DNA of 64,000 nt from Nodosilinea sp. E11 (GTDB lineage Bacteria > Cyanobacteriota > Cyanobacteriia > Phormidesmidales > Phormidesmidaceae), in assembly GCF_032813545.1 (NCBI RefSeq), contig NZ_CP136520.1, positions 1,916,001 to 1,980,000 on the forward strand, given 5' to 3'. The translations under genes and the position numbers were made by a program. Numbering within the stretch: position 1 is the stretch's first letter; each line of letters begins with the position of its first letter. The notes below the pieces were generated by a model. It saw only the letters and a list, made by a program, of their open reading frames with translations. It searched no databases and had not been told where the DNA came from. Positions 37,048 through 47,257 of the stretch are shown in pieces.

Positions 37048-38496
37048 ATGCCTGCCGCCAACCCCCTGCTCGCCCTCGACTACCTGCCTGCCCTAGAGTC
37101 TCTGGGCAATGACTACTACGACATCGTCGCTGCCGCCGAATTTCCAAAGCACATTCTGCGCTTTCGCAACGACGACGTAGTGCAGCGGCTTGGCCTCGAC
37201 CCCGCCACCGTCAGCGACGACCACTTTGTCGAAGCCTTTGGCAAATTTCAGGGGCGCGAGCCCTTTTTGGCCCTGCGCTACCACGGCTACCAGTTTGGCG
37301 AATACAACCCCTTCTTGGGCGACGGGCGCGGCTTTCTCTACGGCCAGGTGCGCGGCAGCGACGGCACCCTCTACGACTTTGGCACCAAGGGCTCTGGCAC
37401 CACCCCCTACTCGCGCGGCGGCGACGGTATGCTTACCCTCAAGGGTGGAGTGCGGGAGGTGCTGGCGGCAGAGGCGCTGCACGCCCTGGGGGTCAACACC
37501 TCCCGCGCCCTCAGCCTGGTCGAAACCGGGCAGGCCCTCTGGCGGGGCGACGAGCCATCCCCCACCCGATCGTCGGTGCTGGTGCGCTTTAGTCAGTCGC
37601 ACATTCGCTTTGGCACCTTTGAGCGGCTCGAATATCTCAACCGCCCCGATCTGATCGCCAAGCTGCTAGAGCATGTGATCGACCTCTACTACCCCGAGGC
37701 GCGGCTGTTTACCGATGCCCAAGAGCGGTATTTGCACTTTTATGGCGAACTGTGCGATCGCGTCGCCCGCCTCGCCGCCCAGTGGATGTCGGTCGGCTTT
37801 TGCCACGCCGTACTCAACACCGACAACATGTCGATCACAGGCGAAAGCTTCGACTACGGCCCCTTCGCCTTTATGGATGGCTACGACCCCCGCTTCACCG
37901 CCGCCTACTTTGACTACGGCGGGCGCTACAGCTACGGTAACCAGCCCATCATCTGCCAGATGAACCTCAAGGCGCTGCAAAAGCCCCTCAAGCTGATCAT
38001 GCCCGAGGCCGAGCTAGAGGTGGCTCTAGAACCCTTTAAAGATCGCTACGCGGCCTACTACCAGCAGCGCATGCTCCACAAACTGGGCTTTGAATCGCTC
38101 GCTGATGACCTTGCCACCACCCTCGTTAGCCAAACCATTGAATTACTGAGCGCGGTAGAAGTGGGCTATCACGACTTCTTCCTCGGTCTTACCCAGCAGT
38201 TTTTACCCGAGTGGCGCGAGGATGTCGGCCAAATTTTTAGCACTACCCTAGAAGCCTCAGACCCGGCGGCGATCGCCCCGCTCGAAACCTGGCGGCAGAC
38301 CTACCACCGCTGCTTGCAAAGCCTTGACGCTGGGCAGATGAGGCAAGTGGCTTCGCTGCTGAAAGGTACTAACCCGCAAACCGTGCTGCTGCGTCCCGAA
38401 ATCGAAGCCATCTGGGAACCCATCACCACCGACGACAACTGGCAACCGTTCTATGACCTGCTGCACAAGATCCAGCATCCGTTTGAGCAGGAATAG
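37048..38496 (+). CDS. selO: SelO/YdiU family protein adenylyltransferase
   Basis: A pseudokinase-fold enzyme that transfers AMP to Ser/Thr/Tyr of proteins, linked to redox stress. 482 residues from ATG 37048 ([20 protein letters not shown], the conserved start); an upstream TTG at 36991 is less likely. Marks are the ATP-binding loop [20 protein letters not shown] with nearby [31 protein letters not shown], and [20 protein letters not shown], where the metal and catalytic acids lie. The C-terminal CxxU found in some homologues is absent, as in most bacterial forms. Confidence 0.93.
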   Translation: MPAANPLLALDYLPALESLGNDYYDIVAAAEFPKHILRFRNDDVVQRLGLDPATVSDDHFVEAFGKFQGREPFLALRYHGYQFGEYNPFLGDGRGFLYGQVRGSDGTLYDFGTKGSGTTPYSRGGDGMLTLKGGVREVLAAEALHALGVNTSRALSLVETGQALWRGDEPSPTRSSVLVRFSQSHIRFGTFERLEYLNRPDLIAKLLEHVIDLYYPEARLFTDAQERYLHFYGELCDRVARLAAQWMSVGFCHAVLNTDNMSITGESFDYGPFAFMDGYDPRFTAAYFDYGGRYSYGNQPIICQMNLKALQKPLKLIMPEAELEVALEPFKDRYAAYYQQRMLHKLGFESLADDLATTLVSQTIELLSAVEVGYHDFFLGLTQQFLPEWREDVGQIFSTTLEASDPAAIAPLETWRQTYHRCLQSLDAGQMRQVASLLKGTNPQTVLLRPEIEAIWEPITTDDNWQPFYDLLHKIQHPFEQE

Positions 38497-38516
38497 GGAT
38501 GCTAGGGTGTTGGCCT

Positions 38517-38547
38517 CGACCGTGGTGGGCAATGCCCACCACGGTCG
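38517..38547. repeat. Intergenic hairpin repeat
   Basis: A 14-base inverted repeat, CGACCGTGGTGGGC / GCCCACCACGGTCG, with a 3-base loop, 20 bases after selO. No T tract. The core GGTGGGCAATGCCCACC resembles the hairpins in the dispersed elements elsewhere in this window. Confidence 0.7.
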
Positions 38548-38622
38548 ATCCTTGGGTAGGGGTGGGCGTGACCACCCCTAGGTAAACTGAGATACATAAC
38601 GTCTTCTAACGGATCTAAACCT

Positions 38623-38949
38623 ATGGCTGACGACCCCACCCCCAGCACCCTCGCCCCGCCCCCCACCGCCAAAATTCTCCAGTGCTTTAGCGGTTCCTTT
38701 GTGGCGGGCACCATTGCCATCTTGGCCTACCGCATGATGCTGGCGATCGCCGCCAACTTTGCGGCTCGCCCTGTCTTATCAGACAACCCGGCAGTGGTAA
38801 ATATTTCCTCAGCCGTGCGCACCCTGGTGGTTGGCATGGCCGCTCTAGGGGCTGGCATCTTTGGCCTCGCCGCTCTGGGGATCTTTTTGCTAGGAGTGCA
38901 GCTTTTGTTTCAGCGCCTCACCGGGCGACCCTCCACCCTGCCAGATTAG
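38623..38949 (+). CDS. DUF3082 family membrane protein
   Basis: A 108-residue protein found essentially only in cyanobacteria. The N-terminus is Pro-rich and polar, then two membrane helices (FSGSFVAGTIAILAYRMMLA, about 22-41, and MAALGAGIFGLAALGIFLLG, about 71-90) and a short basic tail. A loop of about 25 residues lies between them (SDNPAVVNISSAVRT). Function is unknown. The photolyase gene starts 45 bases downstream, so they may be co-transcribed. Confidence 0.8.
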   Translation: MADDPTPSTLAPPPTAKILQCFSGSFVAGTIAILAYRMMLAIAANFAARPVLSDNPAVVNISSAVRTLVVGMAALGAGIFGLAALGIFLLGVQLLFQRLTGRPSTLPD

Positions 38950-38994
38950 CAACCTGCGTAACAATGAAGCAGGCCGCTTTAAGGATGCAGTGCT

Positions 38995-40494
38995 ATGGCG
39001 ATCGGGGTTTGGGTCTTGGGCAATCAGCTCTGGCAAGAGCAGGCGGCTTTGGCCAGTTGTGAGGGTCAAGCTGCCTCAGTTCTCTTAATAGAATCTACCC
39101 AGTTTGCCAAAGAACGCTCCTACCACAAGCAAAAGCTAGTGCTGGTATGGTCGGCCATGCGCCACTTCGCCGACGAATTGAAGAATGCCGGGTGGTCGGT
39201 TACCTACAGCATTGCCGACGACACCGAAGCCGCCCTGCGCGAGTGGATTAACGATCGAGACATCACCGAGTTGCGGATTATGGATTCGGTAGATCATCCC
39301 TTCACGGTCTGGCTGCAAGGGATAGACCTACCCTGCAAACTCACGATTCTCGACAACAACCTGTTTCTCTGGAGCACTGCCGACTTCAACAACTGGGCCG
39401 ACCAGCGCCAGGGCCTGCTGATGGAGAGCTTTTACCGCGAAGGCCGCCAGCGCTTCGACGTGCTGATGGAGGGCGACCAGCCCATCGGCGGCCAGTGGAA
39501 CTTCGACAAAGACAACCGCAAACCGCCCAAGGGCAAGCTCAATACCCCTGTCCCCCGCTGGTTTGAGCCCGACGCGACAACCCAAGCCGTGATCGACAAA
39601 GTAGAGGCGTTGGAAATACCGACCTTTGGCAACGCAATACCCTTTAAGTGGGCCGTTACCCGCGATCAGGCCCTAGAGGTGCTGGAGGTGTTTATCGCCG
39701 AGCGGCTAGAAACCTTTGGCCCCTACCAAGACGCCATGGTGACGGGGGAAGACACGATGTGGCACGCCCTGCTGTCGCCTTACTTGAACCTGGGTTTACT
39801 GCATCCCTTAGAGGTGGTGGAGCGAGCGGAGGAAGCTTTTATAGAACGCGACCTGCCGCTCAACAGCGTGGAGGGTTTCATTCGTCAGGTGATGGGCTGG
39901 CGAGAATATATGCGGGGGCTGTACCGTCACTTCGACGCCGACTATGCTCAGCGCAACTGGTTTGACCACCGCCAGCCCCTGCCGGAGTTCTTCTGGACGG
40001 GGGAGGTGGAAATGAACTGTCTGCACCAGGCAATTAGTCAGATCCACCGCACCGGCTACGCCCACCACATCCAGCGGCTGATGATTCTCAGCAACTTTTC
40101 GCTGATTGCTGGGTTTATTCCTCAAGAGGTCGAAAACTGGTTTCATGCGGTGTTTATCGATGCCTACGACTGGGTAATGCAGACCAACGTGATTGGCATG
40201 GGCCAGTTTGCCGATGGCGGGCTGCTGGCCTCTAAGCCCTACGCCTCGTCGGCCAACTATGTGAACAAAATGAGCGACTACTGCAAAGGCTGTCGCTACA
40301 ACCCCAAAACGCGCACCGGAGAAGACGCCTGCCCATTTAATTTCTTTTACTGGGATTTTCTGCATCGCCACCGCGATAAGTTGCAGACCCAGGGCCGCAT
40401 GAGCTTTATGCTCAAGAACCTGGACCGGATACAGCCAGAAGAACTAGATGCCCTTCAGCAGCAGGCGCAAGACTGGTACGAAGCTCACCCTTGA
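38995..40494 (+). CDS. Iron-sulfur photolyase/cryptochrome (FeS-BCP, (6-4) type)
   Basis: A 499-residue member of the bacterial photolyase-related family with an iron-sulfur cluster, which repairs (6-4) photoproducts or acts as a blue-light receptor. It starts GVWVLGNQLW and has the antenna-domain residues, FAD-binding SVEGFIRQVMGWREYMRG and LHQAISQIHRTGYAHHIQRL, and the cluster cysteines: one in MNCLHQ and three in YCKGCRYNPKTRTGEDACPF. All four cysteines are retained, so the cluster should form. It sits upstream of an IS110 element whose end lies beyond the stop codon, so the gene is intact. Confidence 0.9.
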   Translation: MAIGVWVLGNQLWQEQAALASCEGQAASVLLIESTQFAKERSYHKQKLVLVWSAMRHFADELKNAGWSVTYSIADDTEAALREWINDRDITELRIMDSVDHPFTVWLQGIDLPCKLTILDNNLFLWSTADFNNWADQRQGLLMESFYREGRQRFDVLMEGDQPIGGQWNFDKDNRKPPKGKLNTPVPRWFEPDATTQAVIDKVEALEIPTFGNAIPFKWAVTRDQALEVLEVFIAERLETFGPYQDAMVTGEDTMWHALLSPYLNLGLLHPLEVVERAEEAFIERDLPLNSVEGFIRQVMGWREYMRGLYRHFDADYAQRNWFDHRQPLPEFFWTGEVEMNCLHQAISQIHRTGYAHHIQRLMILSNFSLIAGFIPQEVENWFHAVFIDAYDWVMQTNVIGMGQFADGGLLASKPYASSANYVNKMSDYCKGCRYNPKTRTGEDACPFNFFYWDFLHRHRDKLQTQGRMSFMLKNLDRIQPEELDALQQQAQDWYEAHP

Positions 40495-40655
40495 TTTCGA
40501 TTAAACAGCTCCATACAGATCAATCCGGTGTCTCAATGACTCGTAGCGATTATCTTCTTTGTCAAGCTCATCCTGCTATGCGATTAGCCTCGGCGGGATG
40601 GCAGCGGAAATCAAGCCAGGAGCCCTGCCTGCATCAGACAGAGTCTTGCTGTTCC

Positions 40656-41810
<1,155 letters not shown>

Positions 41811-42101
41811 GGTTAGGCAGCACCTCAACCTTGCGACTGTCCCCTTCTCCCTGCCTGACGCAACCCACCGTCCCCCCATCCCGAATATCCCAACAAGTTG
41901 TGTTTTGTGACGGATTGGGAGTGCGATCGCAGTCCTCCCAATCCAGAAAGTTAGAATTCAAAGGCGAATTCCTTGAAGATCCCCCCTGCCCCCTTGTGAA
42001 GGAGGTAACGGATGCGACTCCTACAGCAAAGATCTGGGGGAGCGATGCCAACCAAAGCCCGTCTTATCGCAACGGGCAACGACGTAATCTTGATAAATAC
42101 T

Positions 42102-42557
42102 ATGGTTCAATCTGCACCTCAGACCCCAGCCAACACCCTGCCCGCCGACAGCTACGTGGTGGTGGGTCTGGCCACCTGCTACCTGCGCCACGAGGGCGAA
42201 ACTGTCGAAATTCAGGTGCTAGAGCCAGTTCCCTCGGCCTACCTCCAGTCGGTGCTTCAAGGCATTCCCACCTCCTACAGCGTCATCTGCGGGGCCACTT
42301 TGGCCCAAGCCCAGGCTCTCGATCTGCCTGAAATCGCGGCGGCCCCGGCCCAGCCCTGCGCTGATTTTGAAGAGCGTCTCCAGGCCGCTGCTCGCACCTA
42401 CCAGGCTCGGCCTGAATCAATCAATCTGGTACCTGTGGGTACCCTCAAGCGCGACCTTAACTATTCCACTGAGCGCAAACGGGTGCTCAACAGCCAGCGC
42501 AAAATCTCTAAAAACGACAACGTTAAGCAGCACAAATACACCCACGAAGTGCTGTAG
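42102..42557 (+). CDS. Conserved cyanobacterial protein of unknown function
   Basis: A 151-residue soluble protein beginning MVQSAPQTPANTLPADSYVV. It has an internal beta-rich block (VGLATCYLRHEGETVEIQVL, EPVPSAYLQSVLQGIPTSYS), then a mixed middle and a basic C-terminus (TLKRDLNYSTERKRVLNSQR, then KISKNDNVKQHKYTHEVL). It looks like a real conserved gene but I cannot name it. The frame is open from 42012, but the ATG at 42102 is the likely start. It lies downstream of the IS110 element and has no visible operon partner. Confidence 0.7.
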   Translation: MVQSAPQTPANTLPADSYVVVGLATCYLRHEGETVEIQVLEPVPSAYLQSVLQGIPTSYSVICGATLAQAQALDLPEIAAAPAQPCADFEERLQAAARTYQARPESINLVPVGTLKRDLNYSTERKRVLNSQRKISKNDNVKQHKYTHEVL

Positions 42558-42709
42558 AGACTTAACTGAAGCTAAGTACCGTCCCCTCCTCGGAGGGGTG
42601 CCCGGAAGGCGGGGTGGGGTGGGTTGTGGCAGAAGTCAAACCCACCCCTACCCCTCCCAAGCGGGGATATTCAGTCAGTTCTCCCAACGTTTTTCTGCGG
42701 CAATCCGCA

Positions 42710-43165
42710 TTAAATTGGCACGATCGATCGCTGGCAGGTCGGGCAAATGCCGTGGATCAGCAGCTGGCAGTCGAGAATGTGGTAGCCGGAGCGATCGGCG
42801 GTTTTAGCCCCTACCTTGAGCACCGAGTCGTTTTTAAACTCGATGGTTTTGTTGCACCGCACGCAGATCAAGTGGTGGTGGTGGTGGGGTGCGGGCTGGT
42901 TGATTTCGTAGCGCTTTTGGCCCTCGGCTAGCTCTAGCTCGCGCAAGATGCCCATGCGGGCCATCAGCTTCAGGTTGCGGTAGATAGTAGAGAGGCTAAT
43001 CGGTTCGCCCTCTTTTTCCAATAGTTCGCAGAGATCTTCAGCGCTCAGGTGAGTGCTCTCAGGCAAATTCTGGAAGGTTTTGAGCATGGTCTCTCGCTGG
43101 GGAGTCATGCGCCAGCCGCGCTCATTGAGCTCGGCTTTTAGGGCTGATGGAGTGTAAGCCGCCAC
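42710..43165 (-). CDS. fur: Fur family metalloregulator
   Basis: A 151-residue iron- or peroxide-sensing repressor. N-terminal winged helix (MTPQRETMLKTFQNLPESTH, SAEDLCELLEKEGEPISLST with IYRNLKLMARMG) and a C-terminal metal-binding dimer domain: HHHHHLICVRCNKTIEF and CQLLIHGICPTCQ, with the two CxxC zinc motifs. Whether it is Fur or the PerR-type sensor cannot be settled from the sequence; the His-rich HHHHH stretch is strong and points to iron. The gene has two promoter-proximal boxes (see 43195-43265). Confidence 0.92.
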   Translation of the reverse strand: MAAYTPSALKAELNERGWRMTPQRETMLKTFQNLPESTHLSAEDLCELLEKEGEPISLSTIYRNLKLMARMGILRELELAEGQKRYEINQPAPHHHHHLICVRCNKTIEFKNDSVLKVGAKTADRSGYHILDCQLLIHGICPTCQRSIVPI

Positions 43166-43194
43166 AGCGTGGTTCCTCTCCGCTAAATTTCAAT

Positions 43195-43265
43195 AACTGG
43201 CTCTTAATGAGAATAGTAACGAATTCCCTGGCGTATTTGCAATAATTTCTTGCTATTGAGAATGA
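43195..43265 (-). promoter_or_regulatory. Candidate Fur boxes upstream of fur
   Basis: Two copies of a similar motif in the fur leader on the plus strand: TTAATGAGAATAGTAAC (about 43204-43220) and CTATTGAGAATGACTCC (about 43252-43268). Both contain GAGAAT-type half sites. They are 47 bases apart, just ahead of the fur start at 43165. Negative autoregulation is typical for fur. Confidence 0.45.
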
Positions 43266-43289
43266 CTCCGAAGACTGCGTTAACTGTCT

Positions 43290-44021
43290 TTAGATTTCTG
43301 ATGAAAATTGGCCCTGGCGGCGAGCAGCGGCAACTAGAGTGAGCGCTGCCAGGGGAGCGGTGACAGCCCGCAGAATGTGCGGCCCAAGGGAAACGGGCTG
43401 AAAGCCTGCCGCGATCGCACCCTCCACCTCTGCCCCAGTCCACCCCCCCTCTGGCCCAATGGCAACCACGACGGGCAGGGCAGGATCGCTAGCCTGAGCC
43501 ACCGCCAACAGGTGAGGTGCATCGCCCCGAGCTACACAGATCCACCGATATCCTGTCGTGGGCTGCTTGAGGTAGTCCCGCCAGGGCAAGGGGGGCAAAA
43601 GTTGGGGCAGCAGCAGCCGTTCAGATTGTTCAGTGGCTTCGGCGGCAATGCGCTGCCAGCGCTCTAGCTTTTTGGGGTTGGGCTGGTGCAGGGTGCGATC
43701 GCTAATCACCGGCTGTAGGGTACTTACCCCCAGTTCGGTAGTTTGGCGCACCACGTCGTCAAAGCCGCTGCCCTTAGGCAATGCGATTGCCAGGGCGATC
43801 GGAGCCTGCCTGCTCTCTGGTAAGGGTGGAGTCGCCACGAGGGTTGCCAGGTCAGACTCCGTCGTCAACGTCGCAATCCACTGCTGCCCCTGCCCGTCGA
43901 GGGCAACAAACTGCTGCCCTGCCCCCAGGCGCAGCACCCGGTATAGGTAGTGCTGCTGGCTGCTGCTCAGGCGCAGCTGATCAGCCACCACCTGGCCAGG
44001 TTCAACCATTAACCGCTGCAC
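43290..44021 (-). CDS. rsmE: 16S rRNA (uracil-1498-N3)-methyltransferase
   Basis: A SPOUT (knotted) methyltransferase that methylates U1498 in the decoding region of 16S rRNA. 243 residues: an N-terminal PUA-like domain (QRLMVEPGQVVADQLRLS), then the SAM-binding knot with IGPEGGWTGAEVEGAIAAGF and SLGPHILRAVTAPLAAL (usual LG.xILR.ETA). Start is GTG at 44021 or ATG at 44009. Upstream of fur on the same strand, 124 bases away, with its own promoter region. Confidence 0.95.
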   Translation of the reverse strand: MQRLMVEPGQVVADQLRLSSSQQHYLYRVLRLGAGQQFVALDGQGQQWIATLTTESDLATLVATPPLPESRQAPIALAIALPKGSGFDDVVRQTTELGVSTLQPVISDRTLHQPNPKKLERWQRIAAEATEQSERLLLPQLLPPLPWRDYLKQPTTGYRWICVARGDAPHLLAVAQASDPALPVVVAIGPEGGWTGAEVEGAIAAGFQPVSLGPHILRAVTAPLAALTLVAAARRQGQFSSEI

Positions 44022-44100
44022 AATCCCTCCTGCCCCTCAGCTAGCGCCTTAAACCTTACCCCTTGCACCCCGAACCGCTCCTGAACCTGCCCCCATAACT

Positions 44101-44138
44101 AAGGCCCCCAGCTCGAAAGCTGGAGGCCTTGGTTTTTT
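44101..44138 (+). terminator. Strong plus-strand terminator
   Basis: AAGGCCCCCAGCT, CGAA, AGCTGGAGGCCTT followed by GG and six T residues. It faces rightward, although the genes on both sides are on the minus strand, so it would end an antisense or unlisted small transcript rather than a protein gene. Confidence 0.8.
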
Positions 44139-44219
44139 AGAGGTTTCAGTATAGTACGTCCCATATAAGAACCTTGCGGCTCATGACTAATGTAAGCGAA
44201 TCTACGTAAAGAAAAGATA

Positions 44220-44340
44220 AGTGCCCCATGAAGCTTCCTTATAAGTTTTCCGTGTATTCGCCTAGGGCACTGTCAAGTCAAGCCGTTGGAACATCTCGTG
44301 TTCGTCTGTTCCAGGGGCTTGAAAGCCCCCTTGCTAAGGG
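44220..44340. ncRNA. Possible small RNA locus
   Basis: In the gap between rsmE and comB (44022-44348) three stems occur in a row: AGTGCCC/GGGCACT (44220-44226 with 44265-44271), GGAACA/TGTTCC (44288-44293 with 44307-44312) and GGGGCT/AGCCCC (44314-44319 with 44324-44329). No open frame explains them. Strand is not clear: the stems work on both. I could not match it to a known RNA family such as 6S or Yfr1. Confidence 0.4.
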
Positions 44341-44348
44341 GACCCTGC

Positions 44349-45104
44349 TCATAGCCCAAGCACCCCTACCTCGTGCTGACGGGGTACGATGTCGAGCACA
44401 TCGAGCTGCGCACAATATTTGAGGTCAGCTTCGTTATTGAGGCGCAGCAGGCGCTGGCCGTGGCTGGCGTAGTGCATGAGATCTAGCAGCTGATCTTGCC
44501 ACTGGAGGTAGAGGCTGACAGCGGCGATCGCCGCGTCATTTCCCGCCAAATCTTTAAACGTTTGCCCGGTCGCCGCAATGATCCCGTGAACGATGGCCCC
44601 AGCACAGACCGTGTCTTCTAAGGAATAGGTGCCCTCCCAACCAGAGCCCACCAACCATACGGTTTCAGGGTTTTGGCTGAGCAAGAAATTGACCACAGCC
44701 TGGCGGGTGGTTAGGGCGGCGGTAATGACCGTCGGGGCGTGCTCGATGCGCTTGAGACAGCGGGTGCCGTTGGTGGTGCTCATAAACAACCGCTTGCCCC
44801 CGGTGCGCTCAGGGGAATGGTCGAGGGGTGAGTTGCCTAGGTCGCAGCCTTCGACTTTGCCGCCGCCCCGTTCGCCCGCCCGCAGGCGTTGGTCGGTGGG
44901 CCAGGCGGCGCTCACGCTTAACAAACTATCGATGTCGCTAAACACCTGAATGGCTTCTGCCCCCGCTGCGAGGGCAGCGGCCATGGTGGTGGTGGCCCGT
45001 AGCACATCAATGGCGATCGCACAGTCCGGGGCAGAATCCGGCCCAGCGTCCGGTGCATCCTGCTCAGGTACTTCTTCGGGAGTGTGGAATAGAAATAACT
45101 TCAC
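44349..45104 (-). CDS. comB: 2-phosphosulfolactate phosphatase
   Basis: A 251-residue ComB-family phosphatase; in archaea it makes sulfolactate for coenzyme M, and in cyanobacteria its role is not established. The magnesium-dependent active site is visible: [20 protein letters not shown] at about 30-49, [40 protein letters not shown] and [11 protein letters not shown]. Starts with GTG at 45104. A Ser/Gly-rich insertion after the first motif ([20 protein letters not shown]) is longer than usual. Confidence 0.9.
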   Translation of the reverse strand: MKLFLFHTPEEVPEQDAPDAGPDSAPDCAIAIDVLRATTTMAAALAAGAEAIQVFSDIDSLLSVSAAWPTDQRLRAGERGGGKVEGCDLGNSPLDHSPERTGGKRLFMSTTNGTRCLKRIEHAPTVITAALTTRQAVVNFLLSQNPETVWLVGSGWEGTYSLEDTVCAGAIVHGIIAATGQTFKDLAGNDAAIAAVSLYLQWQDQLLDLMHYASHGQRLLRLNNEADLKYCAQLDVLDIVPRQHEVGVLGL

Positions 45105-45264
45105 GGCTTAGGAGTTTCTTTAGGACGTAATAACCAAACCTGGCATGACTAACCGGGGTGGCAACACTTCATTCTATGCGGGGAGTTGCCCGATTTCGCA
45201 AAAAAAGGAGCGCTCCTAGGAGTGCCCCTTAGCTTGTGATTCTGCCGTTAAGCAAGTTGGCAGC

Positions 45265-46620
45265 CTAGGGCAGCCACTCCAATACCGCTTCGTCTTTGGT
45301 GTTGGTGTGGCGCGAGGGGGTAGCGCGATCGAAGGTCATGTGAACAGCGCGGGTCTGTTCGCCATCCGCTGCTACCGCCATAATCGGATAGTCAATGTTG
45401 CCATCTTGGAAGGACATTTGGAACCGGAAGGTGCCATCGGAGTTGAGCTTAATCGGCTGCCCCCCAATGGTAACGGTGGCATCGGGCTCGGTAGCGCCGT
45501 AGACGATTAGCTCAGCATCGGCCACCAGCCAAAACTTGCGGGGGCGAATGGGGGGAGCCGACGCCGAGAACCCAGCCCCCGACATGGTCAGCCCAGCCCC
45601 CGACATGGTCAGTCCGCTAAAGGCACCGATGCCCGACATGGTGGGCACTCCAGCCATGGCCCCTGGCGCAGCCCCAGGAACAGCCCAGAGCCCAGCTCCA
45701 GACGGGAACACGTAGGAGCTGACCGCTTTTTCGGGAGCCATCGAACCGGGCACGTGGGAACCCGGCACATGCTGCATGGAGCCAAACAAAGAACCGGCGA
45801 CCCGCTGGGCCTCGGTCGATTGGGTCATGGCATAAACTTCGTCGTAGATGGCGTTGGCGCTCTCGGCAGCGCGCTGGCTGGGATGCTTCAGGGTGATCAG
45901 GGTCTGGCCGCGCAGGTCAGCCTGCCAGTCGACGGTCAGAAAGTGATCTTCGACCCAGTCGGAGGGGTAGACAGGGGGAATGTGAACCGGCAGCGACCGG
46001 GCCAGCACCAGCCAGCGGCCATCGTTGCAGAGGTAGCCGATCTCGGCCACATAGTCGCGATCGCTCACCGGAATGGGCAGATACCACTCCCGTGCCATTT
46101 CATCGCATTCGTACTGTTGCAGACTGTGAGGGGTCTGACGCAGAAGATCCATGTCGGTGACGTCGTAGAACCGCAGTGCCAAGCGCGATCCGCCCTGACG
46201 TCGCAGCTCATCTTTGTGAGTGTGGGGAATATCCCAATAGGCGTAGGCCCATTGGGGGTCGCGGGGCATAAGCACAATGCGGCTTTCGCCGTAGCCACTG
46301 GGCAGGTCAGCCAGCCCTTCATCGACGGTAGCCAAAACTTCGACCGAGGGTGGTGTGGGGGCTGTGTAGACTGGGGTAGGGGCGACGGTAGCACTGGCCA
46401 TGGCGGGCACAGCTGTCGATACTGTCGTCGGCACTGCGGCTGGCACCGAGGGGGTGGCGGTTGTTGCTGTCCCTAGACTGCGCTTGGCATCGATGGCCTG
46501 AATTGCTGCAATCAGCTCAGTTTTGCGCATCCGGCTGTAGCGAGACACTTCGTATTCGCTGGCCACCTTGCGGAGCTGCCGCAGGGTCATTTCTTCTAAG
46601 GGCAGGCGGGGCGATGGCAT
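45265..46620 (-). CDS. DUF4912 domain protein with Rho-N-like N-terminus
   Basis: A 451-residue protein. It begins MPSPRLPLEEMTLRQLRKVA, with a Rho-N/SAP-like helix pair (about 8-45: EEMTLRQLRKVASEYEVSRY, RMRKTELIAAIQ) that may bind RNA or DNA. A Thr/Ala-rich linker follows, then DUF4912 (about 110-240: IVLMPRDPQWAYAYWDIPHT, LRFYDVTDMDLL, EWYLPIPVSDRDYVAEIGYL). The C-terminal half has a Gly/Met-rich stretch and a beta domain (ELIVYGATEPDATVTIGGQP). It is cyanobacterial in distribution and of unknown function. A Shine-Dalgarno GAGGAGA precedes the ATG at 46620. Confidence 0.82.
   Translation of the reverse strand: MPSPRLPLEEMTLRQLRKVASEYEVSRYSRMRKTELIAAIQAIDAKRSLGTATTATPSVPAAVPTTVSTAVPAMASATVAPTPVYTAPTPPSVEVLATVDEGLADLPSGYGESRIVLMPRDPQWAYAYWDIPHTHKDELRRQGGSRLALRFYDVTDMDLLRQTPHSLQQYECDEMAREWYLPIPVSDRDYVAEIGYLCNDGRWLVLARSLPVHIPPVYPSDWVEDHFLTVDWQADLRGQTLITLKHPSQRAAESANAIYDEVYAMTQSTEAQRVAGSLFGSMQHVPGSHVPGSMAPEKAVSSYVFPSGAGLWAVPGAAPGAMAGVPTMSGIGAFSGLTMSGAGLTMSGAGFSASAPPIRPRKFWLVADAELIVYGATEPDATVTIGGQPIKLNSDGTFRFQMSFQDGNIDYPIMAVAADGEQTRAVHMTFDRATPSRHTNTKDEAVLEWLP
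45573..45614 (-). repeat. 21-bp tandem repeat inside the DUF4912 gene
   Basis: The unit CAGCCCCCGACATGGTCAGC occurs twice with a 21-base period, coding for repeats of GLTMSGA in the Gly-rich region. In frame, so it varies the length of a low-complexity linker. Confidence 0.75.
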
Positions 46621-46644
46621 AAGGCACTCTCCTCTAAAGACCAA

Positions 46645-47257
46645 GACGACTGAAAAGACTGATCACGGCAATCTCAACCCATCGAGCGCAGCCAGATGCT
46701 CGGCGACAAGTGCCCAGCGATCCCCATGGGCGATCCCCAGGTGGGCTTTACGATCCCGGTGGGTTGCCAGAGCCAGAATTTCTTGACTGAGGCACCGGTT
46801 GGGGATCAACCGTTGGTCTGTAATATGACAAAAACCACGCCTGGGATCAAGCCCCTGACAAGGCTTTTCTCGACTTCTCTGCGAGGTTGCAGGGGTTTGG
46901 GGATCAATTTGTCATGCTTTCCTGACAAATTGATCCCTCTGCGTATTATTGCGTCAGGGATTTTTGACATTAGCGATCGCACTGGTACCCCTGTTTACTA
47001 AAAGCAGGCGGGTTAGACCACAGCAATGGGAAGTTTCCGCAGGATGGCTCTGCCCTTCAGTAGATGGGGTGATTAGCTAGCCTCATCGGGACAACATCCC
47101 TGCTAGAGTTTGGGGATGCGTTGGTCATGGGTAGGTAACACATCGTTGACGGGGGCCTCTCGTGGGGCACCGGCCCTAGCCGGTGTAGGCCAGGGCCAGG
47201 ATGACCGCGCATGTCTGACCCCGCTGCCGTTCGTTATTTTCGTTATTTCAGTCGCCT
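46645..47257. other. Non-coding region with repeats
   Basis: 613 bases between the divergent DUF4912 and DUF2993 genes. No convincing reading frame. It contains a perfect inverted repeat at 46900-46937 and several short copies of GGGATCAA and TGACA around it, plus a CACCGGCC-type hairpin near 47175. Possibly a decayed mobile element or a regulatory RNA. Confidence 0.5.
46900..46937. repeat. Perfect 15-bp inverted repeat
   Basis: GGGATCAATTTGTCA at 46900-46914, an 8-base loop, and its exact reverse complement TGACAAATTGATCCC at 46923-46937. Related half-motifs (GGGATCAA, TGACAA) occur at 46799 and 46845. Confidence 0.8.

Noticed and set aside
40495-40655. Terminal inverted repeats for the IS110 element
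   Set aside because: No matching repeat pair was found on both sides; IS110 elements usually lack them.
46696-47001. 101-codon plus-strand frame
   Set aside because: It crosses the perfect inverted repeat at 46900-46937 and has no protein-like pattern.
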